A stretch of DNA of 64,000 nt from Prunella strophiata (lineage: Eukaryota > Chordata > Aves > Passeriformes > Prunellidae). The notes under the pieces were generated by a model. The model saw only the letters and a list, made by a program, of their open reading frames with translations, was not told where the DNA came from and did not search any database. Positions 18,656 through 33,347 of this stretch are shown in pieces (the stretch's first letter is position 1; every line of letters starts with the position of its first letter). The stretch covers positions 29,767,001 through 29,831,000 of the forward strand of contig JAZBQD010000027.1 of NCBI GenBank assembly GCA_036583965.1. Direction: 5' to 3'. The translations under genes were made by a program, and so were the position numbers.

Positions 18656-20210
18656 CACAGAAAAGAAGATTGTGGATATACATAATTTTGTCAGTTCATT
18701 CCAAGGATTTTATTGCTCTTTTGACTCAGCTCTAGCCTAATTTTCTCTAACCTGCAATTTATGCCAATTACTTTTTTCTTCTCCTAAACAATCTTAGCAC
18801 ATCTTACAAAAAACAAACAAACAAAACCTTAGCCTTTATTGTTTCTTCTCTAGGATACTGTACCTATTTCCTCAAAGGAAAAATTCTCCACACTTCTGCT
18901 CATTTCCTATTTTCTCCTCCAGTCTGTATTTTTGCTTGATGAGAGATGTTCAAACAAAATACTGAGGCATCCAGTGTTCCAACCAGAAGAATTACACATA
19001 CAGCAACTAGCATAAGCAAATCCCCCACAGGAAAAAAAACAAACACAGAGAAACACAAAATCTTGGCCTCTTCTTTCCCATCTCTTATTTTGATAGTCCA
19101 GGGTATCAAAGAGGTCATGCTCAGAGGGCAACCCCAGTACCTAGAGTAGTACTAACAGGTTAGGCAAAAACTAAAAAATACTATGGGAAACCAACTCAGA
19201 GCAAAGCAAGCACAGAGGCTCCTCTCTCTCATCAGGGATTAACAGACTCAAATTTGTATCTTGGCTTTCCCACTTTTGGCTTTCGGAAATAAATCCTGGT
19301 GAAGGACTCATACCAACAAAAATGTGGGTATTTAATGTGCTTGAATTTCATTTTTCCTCTTCCCAGTTTTACAGTGAAAGGGTTCTTTTTTTGTTTGGTT
19401 GGTTTAGGATGCTTGTTTTCTTTCCAGTGGGCTGTTTTTTTGCATCACACTTTGAAATTTGGCCTTAAACAATACTCCCCTCATCCATATTTTATACCAA
19501 TTACACAGCTATAAGAGCAGTTTTTCTGAGTGGTTCAAGCTCTTCAGGAAATTCTACTACTTCATCTGAAATACTGACAATATCTCAGAAGTCAAACTCC
19601 TTTTTCAGTTAACAAAAACAGAAACAAAGTGGAAAACTACAGAGTTGTTTCAGAGACACCGAGCATAGAAGTAAATAAGTATCTCCTGAAATGCATAGAA
19701 AAGCATGAATAAAGCAGATTAAAAAATGAACAGGTGAGATTTGAGTACTGATGTGAAGGAGAAAAAAGGATATTTAATGTGTTTTAATTGAGAAGCTGTT
19801 ACATGTGAAATAAAAAGAGTAGGTGGAACTGAAAATATAGCTGGAGCAGTCTGAAGGAGAAGGAAATCATGTCTTTAAGATAGGTGGGAATAGAGTTGGA
19901 ATAATTCAAATATGAACAGTTTGATTTTTATGTAAGAGAAGAACAAAACTGAAGGAGGAGCTGAAGTTGGCAGCATATTATCAGGGCACAAGACAGAGTG
20001 TTATTGGCATGGAACCTTTCCATACATACAAGATAAAAGAGGATCGTGAGAAAGGCCACAAAAAGAGCAAATTTTGATTTGTAAGGTAACAGGGAATTAT
20101 AGAGTATGAACTATAATTCTGCCAGGGAGGATGAGAGTGAAACAAAGTTTAAGTCATGAAAGTCATTCTCATATTAAATAAGGCAGATTTTCAGAATCAT
20201 CCCAACTTTT

Positions 20211-20266
20211 GTGCATTACGAAAATATTTTGATGAACAGTGCATTATAAAATATTTTGATCAACAC
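20211..20266. repeat. Short tandem duplication, 28-bp period
   Basis: GTGCATTACGAAAATATTTT at 20211 is repeated, slightly changed, from 20239 (GTGCATTATAAAATATTTTG). Two diverged copies. Confidence 0.75.
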
Positions 20267-23200
20267 AGAAGGATTTTCAAATGCCTTCCAAATAACTGAT
20301 TTATGAAATGGCAACCTTCAGCATATTCTCTTCTTTAGAGGGAAGAGGAATAATCAAGAGCAAAAAAATACAGATTACTGAATCTGAACAAAGACAACTT
20401 GCATTGAATTCTGCTCACAACTTTCTGCTTACGTCAGTTACATAACTAACTTGAAAAACTAATTTGGCAGCTACTGAAGTACATGTAAAGAGATGAAAAA
20501 CAAAAAATAAAGGTAAAAATTTTCCACTAAAACCAAACCAGTAATAGAAAAAATCCACTATTTTGATTCTCCTTCCTTTTTATGAATTATACTATACATA
20601 TTTTCCACTTAGAATCACTCAAGCGAAACCTAAAGCCGACAAATCACAAAATTTTGATTACCTTGCAAACAGGCTGCAAATTTAATTGCTTCTTTCTGTA
20701 ACACAAACTCTGAATCCCAAACCCTGTATTTGATAAACACTGAGAGGGTGGCACAGCATGCAGCTGGATGACCTCTGCCTTTCCCTCACTGCACACCAGT
20801 AATGCACTGTTTCCACATGTTAAGGACTGTGCAAAAATCTTCCAAAGGGCCAACACTTGTACTTGAGAGCAGTCCTGTCCTGTTGGTTGGCTGCAATGGA
20901 CAGCCAAAATGACCTTTTTCTTTTTAATACAACAAATTTTGCATTTTAAACCCTATCTTATATCCTCATACATATCTGATATGCCCCACCTTTAAAACAC
21001 TTTGTTCTAGTGTCATATATTTTCAACACAGGCCCTGCATCACTGTCATATGAAATAAGAATTATTTTTAAATGTCCTAAAAATAAAGCTTAACTGGGCA
21101 TCCAAGAGATGATCCTCCCCTCGTGTACTGCACATAAAATTGAGCCACTATGACATCTCTAAATTTGATGTGCAAACACTTAAAGCTGAATAAAAGAAAG
21201 TGGAGAAGAATTATTGCCTCAGTTCAGTAGTTTTGCTCCCACACAGATGACAAAGCCAGCTAAATGCTGCACAGTGGAGGTAATCTTGTAAACACAAACA
21301 TGTTCCACACATACCGTGCTGTCTGATCCCTGACATCTCAGAGAACAGGCAAGGAAATAAAATTGGAGGCTGTTGTCACAACTCTAGGGCAATGCATTAG
21401 TAATTTATCAATTTGTAGATCAGAATCTACTCCTACCTTTGATATAATCAATGAGAAAAAAGAAATATCAGTGTTAAAAACACTCAGAAGTTATGTATTG
21501 CCTGGCATTTAAGGCAGTATGCCAGGCACTTAGATTAGACAGCACTTACACTCACAAAATACCAGAAAGCTAGTGACCAATACTAAAAAAGAGAAGAATC
21601 TCACACTGAGGTTAGGGGAACTGTTGGTTGAAAACAGTCTTTTTAATAATCCTTACACAAAAGTGGTTAATTTTATAATTATTTTATATTGTGCAATTAT
21701 CTAAGCAGTGGCAGCCTGAGGCCACCCAAAACTGATGACTGAAAAACCTGAGAAAATCCTTTAGCAACAGGAAGTTTGAATTCCTAATAAGCCAGCAGGA
21801 TTGCAAATCCTTTTTCAAACTGATTACAGATAGACAAGAAAAGACAACCACTAATGAATAAAGCATCCAAATTATTCAAAATAATCTGCAATTGCTTCCA
21901 GACAAGATGAAAACACCAATTTATGCTCATTTTGTCTATTTTGTACCACAATCTGAATAGATTTTATGAAAGTTATAAAAAACCAAAAAGCCTGAAATCC
22001 AAGAAACAGAGTTCACTATGATCCCACAGAATTGAAACCTACCTTTATTTGAAAAGATCTTTTTCTATCATTCTGCAAAAATAGACCAAAGGCATCAACA
22101 GATTTCCCTGGAGCATTAATGAACCACAGGCCAGAATTTGGGAATTATGTTTTGCCTTGAACCTCACAAAGGAAGTGTGAGGAACAGATTTTATCAAAGA
22201 AAAAATCCCTACCCACTGAAGGTTCCCACACACAGTGCAGGAGTGTCGAGTGGACACTGGGGAGGAAGAGAGGGATAAAAGAGATCAGGGTAAGTCACAC
22301 TCCTTGGGTAGGTTCCACTTCCTGGAACAGAAAAAAAAACCTTAAAAACCCCCAATTTTCCTTTTAATTTATAACATTGCAATTTGATTAAATACTTCTG
22401 CAAACCACAGAAGTGCTTCAAATTTGAAACATTTCCAATACTCACCTTGTAACACAAAGGCCATGCTTGCATGAACAAATCTAAATACAATTGTAACTAT
22501 CAACTTGCCACCAGATTAAAAATAACAAGTCCTCTGCACTCTGTGTTTTTGTATTTATTAAGAAAAGTATCACATGATCATATTCCCCCTGACAGCACAA
22601 TAATAGCTTCAGAAGTCAAATGAGTGCATTTATTTTATGATTTTTAATAACACAAGTGAACTTTTAAGGTGTGAAAATAATCCATTTTGGATTATTTTAT
22701 GAACAGTAGAGTCCATGAAATGACATCAGGCTTGTCAGGAATATTTTCTTTTCATTTGGATGCTATTCTTAGTAGTGCCTGTATTTTAAAACTCTTCCCT
22801 TGTGGAACTGCAGAAAGGGTTCATGTCTGGAGATAGCTACTGGCCAAATGGCCTCATGAGTTTAGGATTTGTGACATTTTAGTTCATTTTTATGGAGACA
22901 GCAAAAAGACTCCAAGACAGATTTAATTGATCTTATTTAGGATCTACCAACTTTACTCTGTGTTGGATTAATATAACAAACAGTTCCTGTGAAGTACACA
23001 AAGCTATTTTTAATTTGGATTAAAATGCAGAATTGACTATTTCAACACTAGTCATGTAATTTTTCTCACACAATCACCCTCGTTTGTTCATATCATAACC
23101 CCTATTTTATCACTAAATTCTCTCTCAGTAGTTCTACCAACTCCTAAAACATCTCCTGTACTCCTTTGCCTTCCTGAGTACCGAAAACAGCCTCTACCCT

Positions 23201-26200
23201 CCCACAACATCTGACACACATTCTGACTTCCCCTGGCCAATCATCTCTGATCATTTAGCATTGCCCACCTCTCACCTCCTGTACACACCTTCTTTTTGTG
23301 TGATCAGCACAACACCCCCAGAGTTTTTCTGAAACTTTCAGGGTGCCTTATTCTTTCATGTCTATTTTCAATGTCAAGTCCTACCATCTCCACACTGAAC
23401 TTCCATATCCCTGAAGTTCATTTTTCTATTGTCTATCCCTTTTTGTTCTTAGTGTTCAGACAACTAAAGGAGTAGGAGGATAAAAGTTTTACTTCTTTCA
23501 GTTTTTTATTTTTTTCTCTTGGTAAACAAAACACAAATGGAAAGAGTTCTGTGTTCCTGGAAGTCATTTGAGAGTGTTCCAAAAGCACCCTACAGCTCAT
23601 ATTCAGAAGCTTCTTTTTGGTAGGCAAGTCATCTTTTACCTGAATTCCCTTTTACCTGTTCCAGAATATCTGCTAAACATTCTGGGCTTACTCTGCAGCC
23701 AACTCACAGATGGGAGCAAGAGCTCCTAACCAGACACCTGGGACCACAGCAAGCTTCAGCAAAAGTAGCTTCAACTCAGTAACAATCAGCTTAAAGAATA
23801 TTTTCTGGTTTTGAACAGAACTGCTCCTGCTTACAGTCATCCTTAACCTTCCAACTTTATCCTGACTCAAGAAAAAACTTAAATGGAGTTATGCAGTGTT
23901 CTCCTGAAATGTTAAATATCATTGAAAAAGAAAATAAAATAATTCAAATATTAGAGCCAAAGAAAGGTCATCATTTCACACATGGTCTGAGCAAGCACTG
24001 CTGCTAAAAGCAGCCAACCTCTTCATCCCTTTCTCCCTTTTTTATTTATTCCTGGGACTGCATCCTTCTTCTAATGCTTCTGCTGGAAAGCTATTTCCCC
24101 CAATCCTTAAGCTCACAAGTGCAGCCAGCCACTTCAATCTCTGCAGAACAATACTACAATAAAATGCTCTCTGAGCTTTGCTGTTTTCAATACTGCAGTA
24201 TCCACACCATCAGTTCTGGGCATGCTCTCACCTTCCTTAATGCTCCAGAAAGGAGAAAAAGGAGTTCAACCAACTGTGCTCTGCACCTGCCTACAAGGTT
24301 CTGCTTAAGGTTAACAGTGAACTTTTCTGCATGTTAATAAAAGCTGATACTTAAATCCACTTGATTTGAAACCTTTCCAGAAAGGGTAAGAATTTGCTCA
24401 TTATACATTTGAATCTTTTTAAAATTATATTTAGAATTTAATAGAAAGCTTTTTATTAAGGAGTGCACTTTACATTTTAGGTTTTGACAAGAGATTATTA
24501 AAACTATTTTTTAAATTATCACCTCCAAAGCAAGGGACCACAAGTGATTGGATTGCCAGAAATATCTAATACAATATTAGTGATTAAAAACCAAAAGTGA
24601 GGTTGACCTGAAAGATCTGTAAGTAACAACTGCACAATCTTAGCAAAGGTCTTAATTTTTTTATAAAGCTGTTCACATGAAAAATCAAGCTAAAAGGAGA
24701 AAAAAATATTAAAAGCTAAGAATGTTATTTAGAGAGTATATGAGCTCCATTTTCTACAAGCAGCTGTTAAAAGATACCAGGCCTAACTTGAGTATAGTGA
24801 TTATTTAAAATCATTATTGGCAGGTACCATGTTTGGCCTTTCATTAAAACAAAAAGAAAATTGGAAAATGCCTTCCTTTTTATGACCATCTTTATTCATA
24901 TACTCATGGCCCAAGACATCCCAGTGAGCTGTGTGCATGCAGAGTACACAGGAATCAGATACAGTGCATTCTTATGTAAGAAAAATGCAATGTATACTGC
25001 TTTTGAAGTCAATTAAAGAATATTCTGTGGGCATATAAGGAAAAAGAAAACAAAATATTAAAAAAAAAAAAAAGGAGAAAAGTAAAAAGAACCTATGTAG
25101 CCAGGTAGCTATCACACTTAACATTAAAAAAGAAAAAGCCTTCTTCCAAGGCTAAGACAAGACATTGTAAACTCAAGGGGTTTTTTTCCATCATCATAAT
25201 TAGTACCCTGAAAAGAAAAAGAAAAAAAAAAAGAATGAAGAGATTTATTTAGAAAAACTGCAAATGACTCATTGAACCTGCATATCCTCCAGGATAAAGA
25301 ACTTCTCAGCACAGAACTCTAAATGTGGTTTCCATGAGAACAGAGGCACATCATATTTTTAATGTCTTCTCTTAGGAAGTAATCTACATTTAAAATATGG
25401 AAACTAGCATTAAGGAGCTAAACCAAAGTTAAACTGAGGTTCATACTCCAGTGGAATACTTGTTCTCTGTAACTTGTTTTTTAATTATAAAGCCATTCTG
25501 TAATAGTACCAAGAGGACAGTACCCATGTTATTCCTAATTGTGCTGCATTCACCACATTCTGGAACAGTTGCATTCTTCCCAATAACAGCCATATTGAAA
25601 AAAAAAAAAATATTCAATTATTTAAACTCTATCCTATCAAACAAGTCTCAGAAATCAATTTGGCTCTACAACTCACACATCCAGCAAGGAAAAACACCAA
25701 CAGCTGAATAACACTACACTGATCCACAAGTTCCAAAGGCCAAATCTGAACTAATTCAGCAAAGCAATCCCAAACACCAATGAAACAGAAGAACTCTTTG
25801 GAGAAAATAGCATTTTTACTATTCAGAAGTGGTACTTGATACAAAGTGGGGACTGACATTGCTGATCAATGCCTATTCCCCTCCCTTTCAGGAATCAGAT
25901 CAAAGTTCAAAGAGCACCTGACTGTGGGGTTTTTGCAAGCTTGGTATCACCTGGGATATGTGGAGGGGTTTGGCTTGTGAGATACCTGCCTGCTCCAGCC
26001 TGTGTTAATCCCAAGTTTCTGACTCACATTGCACAAGCTAAAATCCAGTATTTACCAATAACTAAGAATCAAGGAAGAATTTTTCCAGGGTAGTGAGTGA
26101 GACTTTTTACAGTATTGACAGAACAGTGCCAGAGATCAGAAGAATAACTTGGTAAAATGATGACAATTCCTGGTAGCACAGACATCCAGATCAAAAATGG

Positions 26201-26918
26201 CACCTGGAAAGCCTATTCTGGATGCTAGGGGCTAACCCTTAGAGTAAAAAGAGACAGCAGTAGGCCAAGGGCCTTCAAACAGACAAAAACCAAAAAATTT
26301 CACCCACCAGGAGAAAAAAAACCCACACCACCAGTGGGAAATACACTGAGGTATGTAAGCTTGGGAAGGGGCATGCTAATACACTGGGTCCATGAACTGC
26401 AGCAATCCCCAACTGAACCAGGAGATATTTTAATAAATCCTAGATATAAGTGAGGGAAACCAAGTCACATGTTAAGCAGACAGGGGATGAAGAAGAAGAA
26501 TTCCCCCACGTGAACCTGTCTGGGATTTTTTTTTTGGTTTTCTTTAAAAACAGGCATTTAAAACCTGCCATTTCAAAGCCTAATTTCATGCTGTCCTCTT
26601 TAGCAGCACAGCACATTCAAGGCAAAGGACTTCTGACCAGAAGAAAACACCTTTGAAAAACATTTTCTAACTTGTTGGCAGAGCACAGGTGCCTCAGCAA
26701 TCTATTTTGCAGCACACAGAAACATGGACACACATTGTCTGCTGCTGCTACTGGAAAACATCCAAACAATGGCTTGGTAAAAATACTATTATCCCTAATA
26801 GAAAAACACTGGTGATCTTTTTGTCCAAAGCAGTTGTATTAAGAATTAACTGAGTAAATTAACAGCAGAAATATAATAGTACCATCCATGGAAACTGTAA
26901 GTGTTCATTTATCCTTAC

Positions 26919-27063
26919 CTTCTTCTGCCTCATCCTCCTGGGATGACATAGGCCCTCCTCCACTTGTTGGGGTGACTAATTCTTCCTCTCTGGCAGATTC
27001 TCTTTGCAGGCTGACAACTTCATAAATTGCATCTCCAGCACTTGTGTGGCTTTTCCCTTCAGA
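26919..27063 (-). CDS. RABGAP1L: RABGAP1L exon 11 (acidic linker)
   Basis: 145 nt, acceptor ATTTAG, donor GTAAGG. It encodes [40 protein letters not shown] and SQEDEAEE, ending with the first base of a split Glu codon. [14 protein letters not shown] and [11 protein letters not shown] match RABGAP1L. The C-terminal half is an acidic, Ser/Thr/Gly-rich linker between the kinesin-like region and TBC, probably disordered and a plausible phosphorylation region. Confidence 0.95.
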
Positions 27064-27616
27064 CTAAATGAAAATATGGGTATGTATTAGGTTGAAAAAT
27101 AAGGCTATGAAAGGCTAAACAATAGTTTGGTCAGGACTGCCTGATTTCTTTGCCTTGGCAAAAATAGATGGCAGTAGCCAACAGTCCTGTTTCTCTCAGT
27201 TTTACAGATAGAAAATATAAATATAATTGCATTATTTCCAAAGCTGCCTGTTAACAACTATTTTCAGTATTGTTCAGAACAATGATAAAAAGAACTTTCC
27301 AATTTAAACAGCTATAATGAGATTAAGTCAAAGAGAAATCTCAGCTAAAGAAAAGAGGAGAGAACAAAGAGGAAAAATATTGGAGTAAGTGAAACAGGAA
27401 CTGAATGCCTGAGGGGGGGGGAAATAATGGTAGGAGTTTTTTTGTAGGTAAAGACAAGACTAAAGAAGAAACAAAACCTCACCCTTTTGAAAAGCCTTAA
27501 ATTGTGAAAAGCTCTTTTTAGTTCTTTACTCACTAAAAAACCACGAAAATTTATCTTTCTTCAGCAGAATACAACTGAAAATACACTCCTTCCAATGGAG
27601 AAATGTAATGGAACTC

Positions 27617-27687
27617 CATGGCAGGGGGCCTGGAACTAGATGATCTTGAAGGTCCCTGTGAACCCAAACCACCCCATGATTCTATGA
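27617..27687 (+). mobile_element. CR1 LINE 3'-tail fragment
   Basis: A short remnant of the CR1 3' end (actagatgatcttgaaggtc...aacccaaacc) finishing with ATGATTCTATGA. Confidence 0.85.
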
Positions 27688-27705
27688 CTTTCTCATGAAA
27701 AAAGT

Positions 27706-27731
27706 CAGTTAACTATAGCAGTTAACTATAG
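27706..27731. repeat. 13-bp perfect tandem duplication
   Basis: CAGTTAACTATAG occurs twice back to back, 19 bp beyond a CR1 tail. The unit contains the palindrome GTTAAC. Confidence 0.9.
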
Positions 27732-30118
27732 TTAAAGCAGTTGCAGGTTTTAAAATAAAAAGAGGATTCGTTTTTCCTTTGAATTATAGTTATGAACACA
27801 GTTATTTTTCAGTAACATGCAGTGATTACTATATTTTTAGAGAATTGTATATAACTGCAAACTAATGATGGTATTAAATGAAGCAGCCCAAAATGCTGTG
27901 CTATTTTTTCTTTGTGCATCTTGTCTAATCAATTAAAATAAGATACTTTTTGGAACATACTAATATCATCAAATTAGCCATGAAAAAGAACACAGTTTCA
28001 GTTAGAGTACCCTCCACTTGTTTGAAAAACAAATATGATAACGTTGAAAGGCTCCACAATACCTGCACTGGAGATATACACAAACTACTGACCAACACTT
28101 GCAATTTCAACCAGCTGGTGAAATTATGCAGATGAGCAGCTTAAACAGGGCCTGTTTGGACTGACACAATATAAATTATTTTATAGTGAGAAGCCTTTCC
28201 TCATTTATTTTAGATTAGTAATTGAGACCCACTTTCATTAAAGCAGAGACTCCAACTATCAGCCAGTTTGCTGACTGAATTTCTCATGAAGTCAGTTTAA
28301 TGAATTTTGGGGTGTAGGCACAAATAGCCTGCATTTTGTATAATTAAGCAGGATAACATTAGAGCCCTTATCCCTGTTCTATTCTCACATAACACCATTA
28401 TTGAGTAATCACAAAGTACTTGGTTAAATCAATCAAGTATTGATGGCACTAATGTTATTAACCATGGGTATCTATAGCTCTTATTTTTGAGAGAGTAATG
28501 CATGAGATACTGTGGGTTTTGCTGTATGTTAAAATTATTACAAGTCTTCAGCACCTTGCACATGTTCTGGTTAACTGCAAGACCCACCTGTATAAAATGT
28601 AAAAAAATTGATTATTGTTTTTTTTCTGAAGCACAACCCCATCATTACAAGGACCATATTCTAACAGTGAAAATGTGCATGAACAATACAGTAAGATGGC
28701 TAGAAAGAAAAATCCCAAATGACAAATTAACCTGCATTTCTGTCCACTTTTTTTATCATTCTTTATACCTGAGCACACCTTACCCATCTCAGTTCAGACT
28801 ATTAAATGTGTCTGAATCCTTCCTCAGAGGGGTTATGATTTTTCTACAATCTACTTAACTCTCAACTGCCTTCCCAAGAAGTTTCCAAATGGCTGATCCC
28901 ACTGCCATCTGCAGAGTTATTTCCCAAGGAGTAACAGTGCCCTGAGGTACAGGAGCTCTCAAAGGTATTGGCAGGAACAGCTACTGCAATGCAAACTGTC
29001 CAACTGGGAATTGGTGAAATAAAGACTTGATACGAGTCACCCAAAGAGATCTGGCAACCACAATCAGGACCTCATCTTGCAGAAGGATTACTAGGACTAA
29101 AAATATTCCTTTTTCAAAGATCTGCACAACAGACTCTGAATTTTGCAGCAGGAAGAAATGCACGTGTTTCTTCAGGGAAGAGAGGCATGTGTATGTTTGT
29201 CACATTATAAGGGGTGAGAAAAAGAAAGCATCTATATTACTCAATTGAAAATGGTACAGTTGCAAGTGATTTAAAAAGCAAGCTGAACTGATAAGAGATA
29301 AGCATCAAACAGCTGAGAGCATAATACTTTTAAATGTATTTTCTTTAATGTCAAAATGCAGATATTCTTATTTGCATGTTACAGTCTACTTTCTCAGATT
29401 TCCTTAAATTCCAAGTTGCTATGCTAAACTCTAGAAGAAATACAGAAACAACATTGCTTGAGATTTATTTACTCCTTAAGTGTTAAACACAGTTAAACAC
29501 AGCAATTTTCCCATGTAACATCAACACAGCTTGTTTTTTTCAGACCTATTGCTGTGCCCCACAAAAAGATGGTAACTCAAATAGTCCCATTAGGCTCAGT
29601 AAAATTAAATCACTGCTCTTTGGTTCCATTAGGACAAAGATCATGCACCACTGTTCCACTGCCCACAGTACAACTGGCCTCTGCTCGTCCCTTTGGGAGC
29701 CAATACCAAGACATAAGTCTTTGGAAAAAGCAGGTGAGCAGTGGCTGCAGGAGGATGCAGCTGCACATCATTCTACAGTGAAGGGACAGATGTATCTCTT
29801 GTATGCACCTCAGCCAGTGCCAAAACCAGAAGGGACTTGAGCTACAGTCATAACAGCCTCACTCTCTTAAACCTCAGCATTGGGTTCCTTTGTCACTTAA
29901 TGGGCCACATCCTTACAGCCATCTGCCCTCATATTGTAAATGTCAGCAGCCCTTTGATTTTACAATGAACAGTTATAGAGTCATTGCACAATTCTACCAG
30001 TCTAGTGGACTTGCTTTAGAGATTGTACAGAATTAAAGAGAATTCAATAGGCAGGTTCAAAACAGTTTAAGCCCACAAAACCAATGACTTACAACTCACT
30101 ACAATTCAGTTTACAAAG

Positions 30119-30688
30119 TGTGCTGGGTTTGGCTGGGTTAGAGTTATTTCCTTCACAGTGGCTGGTATGAGGCTGTGCTTTGGGCTTCTGCTGAAAATGG
30201 TATTGATAATACAGGGGAGTTTCAGCTTCTGCCCAGCAGCTGCTGACACAGAGCAGCTTTGCTGCTCTTCATCCCACCGCACCAGCAAAAGGGCTTGAGG
30301 TGCACAGAAAGCTGGGAGGGGACACAGGCAGGACAGCTAACCTCAACTGACCCAAGGGATGCTCCAGACCATATGGCATCATGCCTGGCATGTAAAGTGA
30401 GGGAAAGCAGGAAGAAGTTTAGAATGATGGCATCTGTCTTCCAAAGCCAGTGTTACACTCTTTCCCAGGGGATGGCTGAGCACCTGCCTGCCCATGGGAA
30501 GTGATGAATGAATTCCCTGTTTTGCTTTGCTTGAGCACATGGCTTTTGCTTTCTCTACTGAACTGTCTCCATCTCAACCCACGAGTTTTCTCACTTCTAC
30601 TCTGCTGATTCTCTCCTCCATCCCACCATGGGGGAGTGAGCAAGTGGCTGTGTGGGCCTTACTTGCTGGCTGGGGTTAAACCATGACA
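30119..30688 (+). mobile_element. Solo LTR of an avian ERV-L-like element
   Basis: A 570-bp block begins TGTGCTGGGTTTGGCTGGG and ends TTAAACCATGACA. Internal landmarks I recognise from a common avian ERV LTR are GGGAGGGGACACAGG, CAACTGACCCAAGGGATG, GAATGAATTCCCTGTTTTGC and CAACCCACGAGTTTTCTCAC. It has TG...CA ends, no internal retroviral sequence on either side and only a poor flanking repeat (CAAAG versus CTAAAG), so it looks like a solo LTR. Family naming is from memory. Class I or III needs a library match. Confidence 0.85.
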
Positions 30689-30804
30689 CTAAAGCACTGA
30701 AACCATACACAAGCTACTTAATCCTTATGCATTAGAGCATCCCTGAAATAAACAGTTAAAAGAAACAAACTGCTAAGGAACAGGTGCTACATTAACTTTA
30801 TTTA

Positions 30805-31931
<1,127 letters not shown>

Positions 31932-32034
31932 CTTTTGGAGTTTCCTCATTAAGTACTACAAACATGGGTGCATTAGGATTCCACATTCCAGTAATGACAT
32001 AAGCCTTCCCATCAGAACTCTTTCCCATGGATTC
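31932..32034 (-). CDS. RABGAP1L: RABGAP1L exon 9 (kinesin-like region)
   Basis: 103 nt, acceptor TTTTTAG, donor GTAGTG. It encodes [20 protein letters not shown], then [14 protein letters not shown], and ends with the first base of a split Asp codon. It matches the family segment [25 protein letters not shown]. Reading enters in phase 0 from exon 8. The donor is a slightly atypical but acceptable GTAGTG. Confidence 0.96.
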
Positions 32035-33280
32035 CTAAAAATGAAGTCATACAGGATTGTATTACAGTCGTGGTTTGAGATCAAAGAGATGGGGCATGGG
32101 GATGAGAAAGAAAATGAATTAATGGGATGAACTATTGCTAGTATGAGGCAAGTACATGCTTCCTGAAGTTCTCTGGAACAGTCCCTATGGATCACACAGA
32201 CCTGTTTGGTATCCTCTAAAGATAGAAGGAGACTGATGCTCCCTCTCTGCAATTCAGTTAGAGAAATAAGAGTGATTTGAGTTCTTCAGACTTAAATATG
32301 GAGAAAAGAGGTTGAAAGGAAATCACAAATGTCTATTTCTGTGCTACAGTCAATAAAGAAACTAACAATTCATGACATCCAGCAGTTAAATGTACCTGGA
32401 ATGTGAACATAAATACAATTTGAGGTGGAATAAAGACAGGAATTCAAATATAGTAAAATGTTGTTGTAAATCCTATAGATTTATAGGAACAACAACACTC
32501 CAAAACTATGTTTATTCAGTTGTATAATCAAGTAATAAAAAGGGAAAATCTGAACCGATTTCAGCAAATAAAATCAGGAAAAAACTGAGCTGGTAAATAC
32601 AATAAATGGGTCTGACAAGAGAACTAAATACTGATAAATAGAACCAGCAGCATGAGCACAGAAATGAACTAGGCAAAACTGGGACAACAGTAAAACACAA
32701 AAGGTCTGATGGGTTTAACTCTCCCAAATTTTCTCTAAACCAGGACACTCTAGCACTTCATAACTTGAAAATGGCTGTATTATCCACAGAGAGAAAGTAA
32801 ATTGGTATTATCACAGAAAAGGACCACATTACTTTCCAGGTCTCTCAGAAGCAACTCTAAGAAATAGAAAATTGTAGAAGACAAGTAAATACTTCAAACT
32901 CTGGGCAAGAATTTAAAATCAAATGAAGGGAACAAAGACAAAGTTTTCATCCCCTTGGAAAAATAAGAGCACTTCCCTGGCACCCAAATATGAAAGCAAT
33001 TTTTTGCTCTAAATTTTTAGGGAACATGCTTAATGTAATACAGAAAGCTCAGTTATTTGTAACAACCTAATCTCTGCTTTACTAATTGAACAAAAGCCAC
33101 AGGTTTTGACATGAATTGAAATGTTTTGTCCATCTTATGATTGTAGACATCAAATCCAAGGATTTAAGAAACAAACAAAGCAAAAGATATTAAAAGCTCA
33201 TTTTGCTGGAGTTTATTTTTTTTTTTTTCTTTTTCAAATCACCTTATCTTATTTAACAGGTTTTTAGGGGTAAGTATTAC
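32035..33280 (-). other. RABGAP1L: Intron 8
   Basis: About 1.25 kb. It contains the downstream copy of the 195-200 bp direct repeat at 32864-33063 and a T-run near 33211-33230. The rest is unique. Confidence 0.87.
32864..33063. repeat. Direct repeat, copy A (200 bp)
   Basis: Partner of 36691-36885, same orientation, starts 3,827 bp apart. I found two indels (6 bp and 1 bp) and no substitutions by eye. No flanking hexamer duplication was noticed around this copy, so it may be the source copy. Confidence 0.95.
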
Positions 33281-33347
33281 CATGTCTAGTAAATGCATGT
33301 CACTGTTCTTCACATTTCGTCCAGGGCTCAGCAACATCCCAAAGCAC
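33281..33347 (-). CDS. RABGAP1L: RABGAP1L exon 8 (kinesin-like region)
   Basis: 67 nt, acceptor TTCCCAG, donor GTAATA. It encodes CFGMLLSPGRNVKNSDMHLL plus DM and matches the family block CFGMLLSPGRNVKNSDMHLLDM. This is the smallest coding exon here. It sits between two almost identical direct repeats (32864-33063 and 36691-36885). Losing it would shift the reading frame, since 67 is not divisible by three. Confidence 0.96.
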
